From Sclerodactyla briareus (taxonomy: Eukaryota; Echinodermata; Holothuroidea; Dendrochirotida; Sclerodactylidae): a stretch of 64,000 bases of DNA. Below the pieces are notes generated by a model that did not search any database, was not told the DNA's origin, and saw only the letters and a program-made list of their open reading frames with translations. The DNA lies in contig JAODTK010005733.1 of assembly GCA_026419785.1 (NCBI GenBank), positions 248,001 to 312,000 of the forward strand, given 5' to 3'. The first letter of the stretch is position 1; each line of letters starts with the position of its first letter. Made by a program: the position numbers and the translations under genes. Shown here in pieces: positions 1-12,856 of this stretch.

Positions 1-3000
1 TTTCATCTTTCCTAAAATGCGTTATCAATTCAGGGTCAGGATTACCTCACTTATTTAACAGAGGTTATTCGTGGTTTTGAGTATTGGATAAACTAAAGCA
101 AAGTGACTCGGCTCACCCTCCGACAAGCATTTAACATTCCGGAGAAAACGACGTGTGTCATAATGTTCCTTAAAGTTATAAAATCCAACATTCTTTGTCA
201 TTTCAATGCGAAGCCATGTCTACAAAACGATCGACACGCGATTTGAGAAACAGCAATTTGATACAGGCAAATTATCCCCTGTGTCAGATCCAACATACAA
301 CTCCTTGTTAGTCTGCCCACAGAGGGCAAAGGTCATCGTTTAGAGTCATCTCCTTTACACACGAAGTGTGTATACAGTGCGGTATCGCTTTGCTGCTCGC
401 TCCAATATGAGTCCTAGCCGACATGCGCTGACAGGTGAACCGTGATAGGTGAACTTTTGGTTATATGCCATACACTCTCGTGGAACTGATATTCATAGAT
501 AACACTGATTGGATAATAACAGCAGTCTTGAGCAGGCTCTGGAAACAGCATGTGCCTTCTATGCGACAGGCGACGAGGACAAACCATACATGAACCGATT
601 CAACAACTCCCGGCCAGTTCCCTCCTCTGGCAGTCTGAAGAGTAGAAGGCAGCCAAATATTTAAATGATGCCCTAACGTGGATTCAAAGTGTACAGTCGG
701 CTTTACAGTTTACACAGACACTGTACATCTTATCCTAACGTACCGGTACCGTATTTGTGTAGAAGTGTTATTGTACGGACCAATGTGTGTTGGCCTAGCC
801 TTCACAATTCAAATTAACTGAGGCATGTGTTAGGAGGCTCGATAGCTTGGTGTGGACCGGACATGCTCCCGTGCAATATTCCCGTGACACAGACAGCCTA
901 GGCCTTGCGGTTACCTTGGATGATCATACAGGCCTAGGTCTAACAACATCGAATAACGATATGCCATACCTGTCACAGTGGCTTCACTAGTGCACTGATT
1001 TGATCTGTTGGCGTGGTAGACAGCGTTTGTCCTGGTGAATAGTACACCTGTTTGCCATATGGTCAAATTATGGAGAGACATGCCTGAGAAGTTGACTATG
1101 CATGTGGGCTAAGCCTAGGGAAAGAGACATAGGCGCCTATTTCACAGGTTTAGAGTGACAGCGCGGCAATGTGATGGGGAAGATTGATGTAACCACTAAT
1201 TGGATGTTTTCATTTTTATACATTTACCCCATAAACTTGGTGAAATGAATCAATGAAATACGCTATAAGACAACGCCATTACCGTCTCTATCATATGCTA
1301 TGGGTAATATTCCTGAGCTGGTCCCACAGCTCAATCTAAAAACAGATGTAAACAAGCATGGGGAAATTATTATTGTTTTTTTTTTATGTGATCTTGTTCA
1401 GGTTGTTTACTAGCAATAAATAGTAAAGCGGTCCTAATGGGTTACATTCTGGTAGATGTCATTGGTAAGTGGCCCTTTTCGGAGAATGTTTCTGTAAGAA
1501 ACATCTCTGATTTTCATTCAACTAGCAGCAACCACTTAAAACACTACCCATCTAGAATGCAAAGTCTGTTATCCAAGGAATAAGCTACTATTATATACAT
1601 TTCTTCTTTGGGGTGTTTTTCTTTGATTAACTTTTTATTTCGTATGTGCGTAGGACGCTTGAAAATGCTGTCTTTGATGAGTGTATCCAGCGCCATATCA
1701 ATACAGTGTTGTTTGCGTAATAATCCTGTTTACTAGTAATGCACTGGTGCCAACATACTGTAGCTAGAGCTATGTGTGTTATAGAAGATACCACCCGGCG
1801 ATTAGAGAGCATCGTGATTCTCTCCCGCACTACTTCTATACATCAATGTATAAAATACAACAGCGCCTACCCCGGCTAGTGAGGACCGTCGTACCGCTCA
1901 GACAGTTAGCAGAACTCTCGGCAGGAGCTCTTGAACTCCGTAGGCCTACTCACTTGAACTAGCGATGAGTACTCCCATTGCATTGGGCACAGTCAACACA
2001 TCGAATGAACTGTTCACAACATTGCCAGTTAGTACGGTAACAACACAGACTGCTTGACTCACAGTCAGAGCCCTTAATGATTGATTGAGCACAATGTAAT
2101 GCACTAAATGAATGTGTCTGAGGTGAAGGAATGCCCGGCATCAGTATTGGAAGTGAACATCCATTATGTGTTCTGTTCAGGAAGGGTTTTTTTACTACAT
2201 GGCTACATATTCTGATATTCCTCAGAATAGTCTGGCAGGGCGCCCCCTGCCATTTTTGAGCTCCCCCATGTCATGTCGGATGACGACCAGTAGAACATCC
2301 TCATTGAGTTCAAGCATGACTGCGCGCTATCACCTTAAGGGATGCGTCAGTAAGCTATAACCGGGATTAGGCACGCTGAGAAATTCTTATGGATATATGA
2401 GGTCCCGGAAGGTTCCACTGTATTCGGTGGTGTTTGAGTCAAATCTCCGTTCCTCGCATATTGATATATGATCAGATTAACGGAAGAACTCAAGCTACAC
2501 TAAAGTGAAAACTGTGTTTAGGAGTAAAACATTTTCTAAACATCGTTAAAGCATCACATAGAGTTGAGTACCGTTACTTCCTCAACACTATTTTTATGAG
2601 GTTTGCCTTACTGCCAATATTGTAGTCGAGACCGGATACGTCGAGACTGGTTTCAAGTTTCGAGTCCTGCTTCGATACGTGAGTGGGTCTCGTATTTGAG
2701 ATCCAGACGGAGCATTTCGAGCTAGACCAATGCCTATCTCAATTACAACACTCATAATCCGAACTGAGTGTTATTCGCCAGTGACATGAATTCTGTTTGA
2801 GTGTAAGTCATTCACACTTGTCTCATCTCAGGAAACTAAGCAAAACGAATAGATAAACAAACAACGGAAGTAGAAAAAAGAACAAAGAAACCAAGAACGT
2901 GTGGGTTTATGATTTTTAGATTTTCGTAATGTTCTCAAGCAATCATCATCTTCAAACCTGGGTGGGAATATCAACATTTACACTTTGATTGTATAACAGG

Positions 3001-4660
3001 TAAAATGATCAAACCTCGGGAAAAGTGGGAATTAAAGAGTAAAAATAAAAATCACTCATTCATTTAATTGCGTAGCCGAATTTATTATTATCGATATGAT
3101 AGTGTAATGTTAACTGATCGCGTCGGGGAATCGATGGGAAAAATCAGCAGAAGAAGCAAAATCGGTGAGAGGGGTTCAGTTGATCGGTACGGCATGATAA
3201 TGTTGATGAGACGATAATAGTGATGATAATAATAAATTATTATTTAGGCTAATAATATAACAATTTCTCTATTATAGGAAAATATATACAGGTCTATGTA
3301 CACAAGTTACACGTTATCATTTAATAGTTACAGACTTCTTCGCTTCTCGCCATTCGTCAAATAGGGAGTAACACTGATTATCCCTGTGAAACATTTAGTG
3401 TCGTCCATAGGAAAGGAAAACATGTATCTTATCTAGTATTCATTTCAATTTTGCCGGACATCCATAATTCATCTATGGCACCATTCAATACAACCCATGT
3501 CTCCTCAATTCACTCAGATTATAGTTAACCCGGCCCAGATCAGAGTTGCAAAAGTGTATGCTCGATTGCGGATGAAAACTACGAAATCAACTCACGCAAT
3601 CGCTATTGACTTCGACAGTCCACAGGTGTGTAGTAGTTTTTACCAGATTCTCGACTAGAACTCTGAAACTTAAGCTATGGCAACCTCGTTCTATTCGGGG
3701 ATTACGTTTCACTTGTCTGGCATTAGCATAGCGGATAAAAAAATCTCAAACTCCATCGAGCTGATACGAGCGGTTTACTGCAGCTCAGTCATGTGCGCGA
3801 GACCTTGCGCGAAACCATATCTCTGCCCGATTTTTTCGATAATTCCCCTGAATCTTGGTGTGAGAATATTGTTTTTTGGGGGGCGGGAAGTCCCCTCCCT
3901 CTCTATCGACTCAGTACGCCTATTTTACTGTGTGTGGGGGGTAATATCTGCAATTTTCCATATTACCAGGCTGCCAGGATGTAGCTCTACTCCATCAGCA
4001 ACACAAACATCTCTTGATTTAATGGTCAGTGGGCCTACTGATGTGACCTCCGTCCTGCTGACGCCATGTCATCAACATACATTATAATATCATTAACTCC
4101 GAGCTGGCGTATATAAATAACATAACTTCCTGTAATGCTATACTTGAATAGACTTTCAGTGCATACGGTACTTCAAGGATGTTGTCTATATATCCTGTAC
4201 GTATCGAATCGACTACGAGCATACAGCATATTACATTGAATTGTCGATTTAGGGAACTAATACAAGCACGGAATTTTATATTGTCATTTATTTCGGCAGT
4301 GTTAACACAATCCCTACACCAATAGTACTATCGTCAGTTAAAGAATTGCATAAATATTAAATGATTACTGTTTTGAAGGGCAAGCACAATACAATTATCA
4401 GGTTTTATCATTTTCAGGCGATCCCTAAGACAGAAATACCAATTTCTTAACCGGAACCAAACGTTCAACAAAAGATATCATCACGACTATTTGTAGATAT
4501 CCAATTCATTATCCTCACATTACACAGTACAACATACATATCACGTGACTCGCGTCAGAAGTAACATATTTTATTGTTTAGTGACGCAGAAACCGATAAA
4601 TTTGACCTGAGGATCAACACTGTCTGGGGAACATTTCCTCGCGTTCATCTCCCCAAAGCC
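1..4660. other. AT-rich region, no gene recognised
   Basis: No open frame here resembles a known protein. The longest, 136 codons at 3677-4087 on the plus strand, has no recognisable domain and a composition like its surroundings. A stretch at 2620-2730 has loosely repeated TCGAGA/TTCGAG words but no clear period. The region lies downstream of the minus-strand Zic gene. Small exons broken by indels could be missed. Confidence 0.5.
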
Positions 4661-4663
4661 TAC

Positions 4664-4669
4664 TTTATT
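4664..4669 (-). promoter_or_regulatory. Candidate Zic polyadenylation signal (AATAAA)
   Basis: The minus strand reads AATAAA here, about 1 kb past the putative Zic stop. A second AATAAA lies at 4570-4575. Both are in the right orientation for the 3' end of the Zic transcript. In AT-rich DNA this hexamer is common by chance, so the assignment is tentative. Confidence 0.25.
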
Positions 4670-5628
4670 AGGCAGAGTGACCAACCTCGCAACTGTTGGT
4701 TCGTGAGCCGATGAGAACAACCGATTATGGGGAACGGTGTCAAAGGGTTACGACACACTGACCAACATAACGGCGCCAGAGGTATTTCGCGCCTTCTAGA
4801 TAACATTACAAAACCCCAAGCGACCGGTCAAACGAAATCACGTGCATCTTATCATGCGATTCTGCATGCCCTTCAAACTTTGGGAACGTGTCGCTCCAGC
4901 CACACCACCCCTCGTCAGCTCGTCAGCCTATGGAGTTGACTTCCCCGATTTCTAATACATGCCTTCTTGTATTCCAAATCTATGTCCTCTCCGGTAGTAA
5001 TGCCTAACACCTGAAACACGCTACATTGCTAACCCGGTAGATCATATACTGTGGGCTGACAGGAGGAAAGCCCATTCGGACTTCCAACGTAGGCTAGATC
5101 CAGATCATGAACAACAATGCAAGTGTATAAGGTTTGTACCACGTCCGATGTCCTCTGTGGAATGGAGACATGGTTACGCTGATTCAACATCATCGAGGAA
5201 GTGCGATGTGCCGTCGGGACCCTTGGTACAACTTCAGCGTCGTTGGTAGCTAGCACTTCCCACTTTGCTCTCTCATCCAGTTGTAGAAGGACAAGGCATC
5301 TGAAGGCCCCTGAAGGACATCTTCGCTGCAATTTCCAAACTTCCACTTCAACGTCCGTTGGATTTATCTACTGCACGTACTACTATGTTAGTTTTACCGG
5401 ATACAAGAAGGGTTGTCCTCTCATTTTTTTCCTGTCACATATCCATTCGCAACTTTCCAAGTAGTAACGGAACACGGGTAGTCGAGTCCTTCGCCTCAGC
5501 GCAGATTGACATTCCCCTCGCCGTATGGCGTCGGGGCGTCGCACTACGTCCTTGCCTTCTGCTGTTAGCACCACGTGCTGTCTCCATGGCGTATTCCTCT
5601 CTGCCTCTCGGTACGGGCGAGAATCTGA
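4670..5628 (-). other. Probable Zic 3' untranslated region
   Basis: This stretch directly follows the Zic C-terminal coding sequence and is clearly richer in G, C and CpG than the flanking DNA. It contains several open frames on both strands, for example 105 codons at 5029-5346 on the minus strand. None resembles a known protein, and such frames are expected from the raised GC content. I read it as transcribed 3' sequence. It could hold further C-terminal coding sequence if more frameshifts are present. Confidence 0.35.
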
Positions 5629-6174
5629 CTAGATTCTGTTCGTGGAGAACCACGTCCCTAGTAGCCACCAGTTGTATTCCCCGTCGGTATCACCAGCGGA
5701 TGGGATGCGTGTTGACGGCAGTGGCCACGGGTGACGGGGCTCGTTGCTTGGTGGCGTGGGCATCCCTCCTGCGCTCTGGCAGACGTACCATTCACTGAGG
5801 TTCGTTCCCGCGCTGTTCGCCAGGCTGGCTGCGCGAAATCCCGTGCATTGGTGGGTTCTCGAGACGTGGTGTGACAGGTGGTTGGGAGTTGGTGGAAGTC
5901 AGTGGACGGAGCTGGTGGAGGGGGCGAGTCGCTAGACGCGTCGCTATCCTCGTTCGAGTTCTCTGTGTGCGCCCCTGGGGGTGGTGGGGACTTGCTGTGG
6001 GTACCTTCATGTGCTTCCTCAGGGAGCTGGGGTGGGTGGTAACTCTTGTCGCATCCACGGATCTTGCAGTTGTATGGCTTGTCTGAGGTGTGAACGTGCG
6101 AATGCTTCTCGTCACTCAGAAAATTGGCAAATCGTCTGTCGCATCCCTCGATTCACATTTGAATGGTTTCTCAC
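5629..6174 (-). CDS. Zic: Zic zinc-finger transcription factor, last coding exon (ZF4-ZF5 and C-terminus)
   Basis: Zic/odd-paired proteins are nuclear C2H2 zinc-finger factors that bind DNA and act in neural and mesodermal patterning. Right after a TTTCAG acceptor the minus strand encodes GEKPFKCE, the start of finger 4. It continues through CDRRFAN-like sequence, [20 protein letters not shown] and [11 protein letters not shown], which are fingers 4 and 5. A Ser/Asp/Pro-rich linker follows (NSNEDSDAS near 5935), then [19 protein letters not shown] near 5730-5795, matching the conserved NEWYV C-terminal motif of deuterostome Zic proteins. The reading frame must shift several times: one T short near 6150, one C extra near 6040, and further shifts near 6010, 5810 and 5725. 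The stop is therefore uncertain: TAG at 5629-5631 in one frame or TGA at 5690-5692 in another. The first codon is split (phase 1) with the exon ending at 29607. Confidence 0.9.
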
Positions 6175-7895
6175 CTGAAATTGAAACAAAAAAGAAAATA
6201 GGGATGTGTTAGTGTTTGTGATATGTAGGTAGGTATACGTCCAAATTCACAGGACTTTGTTCATTTCTCGGCTATGGACTGTAGTCGCTACTCAGATGTT
6301 TACGCGGAGGACAACCACAGAAGGCTCCTCGCGTATACATGGTTCATCCCATGAGAAACTTCAGACCTAGGAATCTACGCTTAATGATTTCGAATAAAAC
6401 CTGCAGCTTCTATTTAAAATGCTCAGTTTGGTACAAATCGCACAAGAAACGATAATTTCCAATGGCGTATTTTATCGGTTTTCAAGATGTCCGATATTTA
6501 TTGTGAGTGTCTGCCTCTGTATGCCATGTTATGCTCGTCCGCTCAACCCAACTTTTTTTAATACAAATTTGGACTTTATACATACTCTACTCAACCATCC
6601 ATCGTTATATCCAAGCAGCGGCCAAGGAAGCTATACGGATGTGGAATGAAACGGGTAGTTCTAGAATAATATTATCAGAAAGGAGGGTAATTTGCTTCCA
6701 AACGAGATTACGCTGCGGCAGTCTCGTGATCATGTTTCTCTAACTAAATCAACACTTGCACGGTTGTCTTTTGCTTGGGAGGACATTCTTACATGACATT
6801 CGCACCTCTCCGCGAGAGGAAAGGTGGATAAGGAGGGACAAGATGAGGTGTTCTCGTGCAATTTTCAACTCTGAGACGCGATGCATGCCCTAACCCCAAA
6901 GAAGGAGAACAATTAGGCTTATATTGTGTATTGAACACTTGGATGGTAATATTGTCGTGACATGTCAATAGGTTAGGGACAAGAGAGAAACCGATTCATG
7001 GTGTATTCTCTCAAGCTAAAACTCATTAACGCATAACCTAAATGATCCGAAAAAAAACATAGCAATGTGACGTCATCACATGCTTAATCATATACCACAA
7101 TGTTTGACACTTAGTCATATCGAATAGTTAAGTCAAACGTCCCAGCTTCGTTCTAATGATCTTGCTTTGACCCCGTGCATTTTATTGTTCATGTCAGCAT
7201 ACCATATGTATATACACCATTCAACGTCAAACAATGCATTGTATTATGAGCATGTGTCGTGGTCCTACCCGCCAGTAAGATCAAATGGATGAGAGCCTGA
7301 CATATTTACATGGAAATTTATTCGACGCTAATTATATAAAATATTGTTTTGATGTATTGTATAATTCCCAAACGTAATCAATAGTAACAATGTGAAGAAA
7401 AAATCCCTACACATATTTTACATGATATTTCGTATTAGAAAAACCGTTTGATCTACAAATGTCATCAGAACAACTATGAGCTGGCGAACCGCCGTTATTA
7501 TCATTTAAAGTATTTTTATACGTGGAAATTACATGACACTTCAGATAAGCCATCGTTCGGGTGAACATGACCCTTCTGCCCCATATCCCTGTTCAAACTG
7601 TACATAGAAATGATTGGCATGCGGGACTTGGAGGACTATTATTGAAAATAAATAAATCTTCCGACAGGCACGTCCGTAGCCAATGTAACGGGGGATATAT
7701 AAACTCCCATTCCAGGCCCTGGAGGTATTTATAAAATACCATGGAATCCATCCTACCCGGAATCCGTCATCTCGCTCTTATCGAGATTAAAAGTATGTGT
7801 TTATCATTTCGATAAAATATGACGATTCTATTTCATGGGTATTGAGTTGTAGTGACTTGAGATTCGACGAATTTATTAATAGTAATATTAATAAT

Positions 7896-7952
7896 CATGA
7901 ATTATTATTATTTTTTTATTATTATTATTATCATTATCATCATCATCATTAC
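7896..7952. repeat. Simple repeat (ATT)n/(ATC)n
   Basis: AT-rich trinucleotide repetition runs from ATTATTATT into ATCATCATC. It is an ordinary microsatellite inside the Zic intron. Confidence 0.8.
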
Positions 7953-10900
7953 ATATAGTACAGTATTACAGGTCCACAAATCAAATGCATTCACACATCG
8001 TTCAATCACAAAGATAGCAATTTGGCAGTAATAAATCATTTCCGATGTATCCTTATTGACTGTATTGGGCCTCTGCTAATTGAGATCGTTTTATTTATAT
8101 AAGCTATCTTATGGAATGTGTATTGGTTGGTATTTTGCCACTTGTTGAAATCATGTGACGGCCAATAGAAGTTGTCCTAGTGGTGTCAAACTTGACGAGA
8201 ATATTTTTTTCCTTCGTCGTATTTGAGTTTTCTTTTATGAATTCACAGTTAATAGGATCTCACCCAGACTCCAGGGATTTGTTTTGTTCAAAGGACCTTA
8301 GAATCACGCGGTATTATTATTTTTTACTTAACACTTTTGTTCCCCAGCCTTTCAGAGAATATGGAGTCAATGGGAATTGCACTTTTATGTGCGAAGAAAA
8401 GATCACGTTCATAATTTCAAAAAAAAAAAAAACGTCATATCGCGCCACCTTTTCTTTTTTCCTTTTCTGCGTTGAATTCTCTTGTGCAAGACCGTGAAGT
8501 ACCATGGCACAGTTACGCCCTATTAAAATATATAACTCAGAACCAAAAATACGAAACTTCGTGCGATGAGCTGAAGGAGGTCTCCTGCAATCAATAAAGC
8601 AAGCGATTTTCACACGAAGCAAGAAACAGGATAATGCAACATTCCAAATAAAAAAAAAAACGAAATATAGATATAATATATTATAATAAATCATATTGAG
8701 GTCTGTAGTGAATATCAGACATATGCTACATGATTAGATAGTGGGGTTATATTTCCCTTTTCAGAGTGAGGATTCGTCGTCTATGGATAGTTAGAAGCAA
8801 TTACTTGTAAATGCTCAGGAAAAAATGGCTCAATTGTATTTATCTGTTGTGAAAAGATACTGGATTCAACTCTCCTATCATTTTTTTTTTAAACTTTGAT
8901 TCACTATATCTATGGAAAATATATTTATGTATCTAAATGTTTCTACGGTGTTTTTTAAATGACTGAGTACAGATGTATCATTGTTTATACCTGAAAAAAT
9001 AATTTCACCTAATCAAATTTTATTACCGACTAGTGTCCATTCAACTACGCTTATCGCTATCAGCATTTTTCCTTTTCTCATTAACATATTTATATCAACA
9101 GTGAATACTCAATCCGCAGGATTAATTCCAAATTACTATTCTATTTCTAATCTGGTAATGTCACGGTTATGCATATTATTCAACTTCATCAGTTGAATAA
9201 TCATTGATTTGATTTGAACAATGTTATTTATTTCGTATTCCATTTCTATAGTTCCGGTCCATATTACACTATAATACCGGGTATATAGGCCTAGTCTACA
9301 TACGCGTACCATCCAATGCATTTACATGAACGAAGGCTAGCCTACGTACAGGCCATCCACGCGGTATATACGGTACCTCATACAACTGTTATTACAATAT
9401 ACAGTCTCAGCAAAAAGAGAGGAAATGTTATTCGATGCCATGTCCTGTGAATGGGTCTGCTATGATAAACCACAGTGTACGTATATGATAGTATCTAAAT
9501 GCGTAACAGTGTGTGCACATTCACTTACATCGACCATTTCACATTTCCTGGTCGAAAACAAATGAAAGCGAACATAAGTGATGGGTTTTAGAATTGAGAA
9601 AGACGTTTCTTTTTCAGCAGATTGATAGAACATAAGGAATAGGATTTCATCTTCAATAGGCATTGTTATTACTTGGAGTAGGGCCTCTGTATTAACATCG
9701 GCTGTGCTATTGCAATGAACTCCTGCTTCGGCCTCCGCGTTCTAAACGAATCCACGACACAAAATGTACGTACCTCAATAGCAATGACACAATCATCCAT
9801 GTACAAGAGCCTCGCAACGAACGTATAGCCTATGTCGATTATCATACTATAGGGAGGCCTTACAACTTCTGGAGCAATTGCTGATTTAAAATGTCACCAT
9901 TTGAACTGGGAGGTTTGTGCAATCGGTTCTGTTTGTTTTACCTTCGTTAGGTGTAAACATTTCAATCAAGTTAAGATGACAAGTGTCTGTACATGCCGAG
10001 AATTATCGCGGAATTGTATTCATAACTTGTTTCGCCTGCTTCGGATGCTAGATTGCAAAAAAACAGTAAAATAGGCTGACCTTAGCCTAAATTCCTATCT
10101 TCCTACTTTAACTGTATCTCACCCAGCTCCCTATGTCCAGCCGCGGGCAAACTGACCTGAATGGCTCTAAGCTGCGCGCAAACCAATCGCGTATGAACCT
10201 GTGCCGTCCGAAAAAATTAAACAAAAATAACATCATTGCATTGCCGTGATGTTTACGGATCGTCACTCCTATTTCTTGTTATCACCCGAACACACAAACT
10301 GCAAAACACCACGTTCCCTCCATCCCGTGCGATGCCGTATAAGTTTAAGGGGTTCAGTCGCGTATATTCTTGAATCGGCGGTCATCTGTTGCACCAAACA
10401 AATAGGTTTCCGGGGCTACGCGGTGGGGACGACCATGTCGGAAGTTTCGACCGACTTCGCCGCCGGCGACAGGGACACTTTTCGTTCAATCTCACGATAT
10501 TCCATCGCCTTACGCGTGATCTGTAGGCAAACCTATCAAGGTTATGTTGTTTTTAGGGGTTTAGATTGGTAAAATGTTGTTGTGTGTGTGTGCAGAAGAG
10601 ATTCGGGTCTGCTTGATTTGATCGATAAACAATTTTCGCCTGCACATGTCCTCGTATCAACCCTCGAATCAGTAACCTGACTGGAGTTCGGGGGTTACAG
10701 AGGTCATTACATCAATTATCAGAGTTAATCATTCGGCCTAAATTCATTCGAGAGCTCGTGATACTCAGATCGATGACACCTTTTTTTTTTTCTTTTTCTT
10801 TTTTTTGCGCCGCAAACATCTGGAGGAAGAGACTTGCTAGAGATTCGGAGTGTGAGAGTTTCAAATGTTATCCTGATATAATTCAGCGCTCGTTTCACAG

Positions 10901-12774
10901 TTTCGTTCCACCAGAACAGTCAGTCTCTAATTTTTCACTTAATCACGATCCACGACTCATAACAAAAGAAAAATCCCGTATTGACTGATCAAACTGTTTG
11001 AGTTTGTTATTCTTTCAGACGCCGTACATGTCATACTGTCACGCTCGGTTTCCTAAAGAATAAAACTAAACAATGACGGATAATGATAATTAAATTACTT
11101 AGGTTTAGTAATTTTGGTGAAAAAAGAAATCATTTTCTGTTTGGAATGGACAGTTAGATGCGTCCAGTGAACAGTTGCGTAAATAATGCTATTCTGAAGT
11201 CCTAAACCAACGAATAAGGAGATATATCGTCTTGCTTTGTTATTACTCATATAGCCTGAAGAACTATGAAGTATTTTTGCAAATAATCCTATAAAATTAA
11301 AGAACATTAAAATGGTCTCTTGCGGCTTTGGTCGTACGTATGAAAGCGTACAGTAGCGTAAACGTCTAGACAGACTCCTTAGTTACAGGGCACGGTATGG
11401 GGTTCACTGCTGTAGTTAGCACCTATTTACTTATCCTAACATCAAATCACAAACTGGAAACGAATAATTATGGAGGCGTATATGATTACGATCTATGGGC
11501 TGTCAGGACTTTGCCACAAGCGGACAAGTCATCCTCGAGATAGCGGCATCGTTACTGGGCCGGCTGTATGCTGGCTATTCAAGTAACGCTCCTGGTTCCC
11601 TACGTGCGGACGTGACATGATCATGCACCCTCCACCAGCGACACTCGCAGCGTGTACACAACGGAGCGGGAGGAGGCGATGTTTTTTTTTTGTTCCTGCC
11701 AAAATTCCGCTGGGAGAAGGCGCCTTAGCCGTGACGACGACCCAGAAGATCAGAACTGATGTATTATTATTGTGCCTCCTTCTCCTACTTCCAGGAGTGT
11801 TTGGCTGGTATTCTTTGAAAAATACGTGTTGTAATGCTCGTCTGGGATAAAATTGGTAATATTATGAAGCGGCTTAGCTGCTTTGTATACAGACACGTCG
11901 CTAAAGGGGTGCAAATTATACGAGAAGGAGTTGTCATTGTTGAAATGCTGTAATGGGGGTTCTGGTTCCCGAACATATCATTTGTTTAGGTTCGAGAATC
12001 CACCTGTAGTGCAGTATAGACGTGACAAAATTTACTCCTTCAGGCCGATGATGAATATTGAACATTTAGCCATTGTTTCTAACCAACTATAAGTCTGAGT
12101 TGTACTGTATATTTTTTTAAAGCTATTCTTACTGTGTTGAAATGTGAAAGAAGAAAAAAACGTTGTTTCTTTTCTAGTCAACTGATGTAATACAATGAAT
12201 ACAATGATTTTGTTATAGGAAGGCCAATTTGGAGGTTGAGACAGATGCATAAAGGCGATATAAGGGCAAGCCGTTATCATGGGGTACTGTCGAGAAAAGC
12301 ACGCGTAGGTTTAGGTTCATTGAATAAATCCACTAATGACGGACAACATTTTCTAGAACACACTACGGATGTATGGGATCTTTGAAGACCGTGCATAAGA
12401 GACCTGTTATCCCTTTAAGATATTCCCTCTGTGGCAGAGGAGGAGTGACCATAGGTAAACTCACAGGAGAGTAATCTCTTAACTTGCTTTTTGAGAAAAA
12501 TTCGAACAATGCCTCATCCAAATTCCGCGGCAATTGATGTTACCAAGATCGAGTGTGATTTTACTTTATGACATTGTATACATACAATACATACTGGGTT
12601 AAGCAATAGCATCAAATGTGCGTTATTATTATTAGTAGGCCTACAGGGGATTGATATGAGCCAGTACGGTCAGTTATCAGGAAATATTTCCCTAACATTA
12701 CAGGACTCAGTTTTTTTTTTTTTGGTACCATATTCCCAATCAGGTCGTGTATGTGTAAACAGTTCAAATACTGG

Positions 12775-12782
12775 TAATATAT

Positions 12783-12854
<72 letters not shown>

Positions 12855-12856
12855 CT
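12775..12856. repeat. Microsatellite (TA)n
   Basis: About 80 bp of alternating TA with a few phase breaks. The open frames predicted across it on both strands are artefacts of the repeat. Confidence 0.95.

Noticed and set aside
3677..4087. 136-codon plus-strand open frame
   Set aside because: No domain or motif; it overlaps another frame on the same strand and is near chance length for the window.
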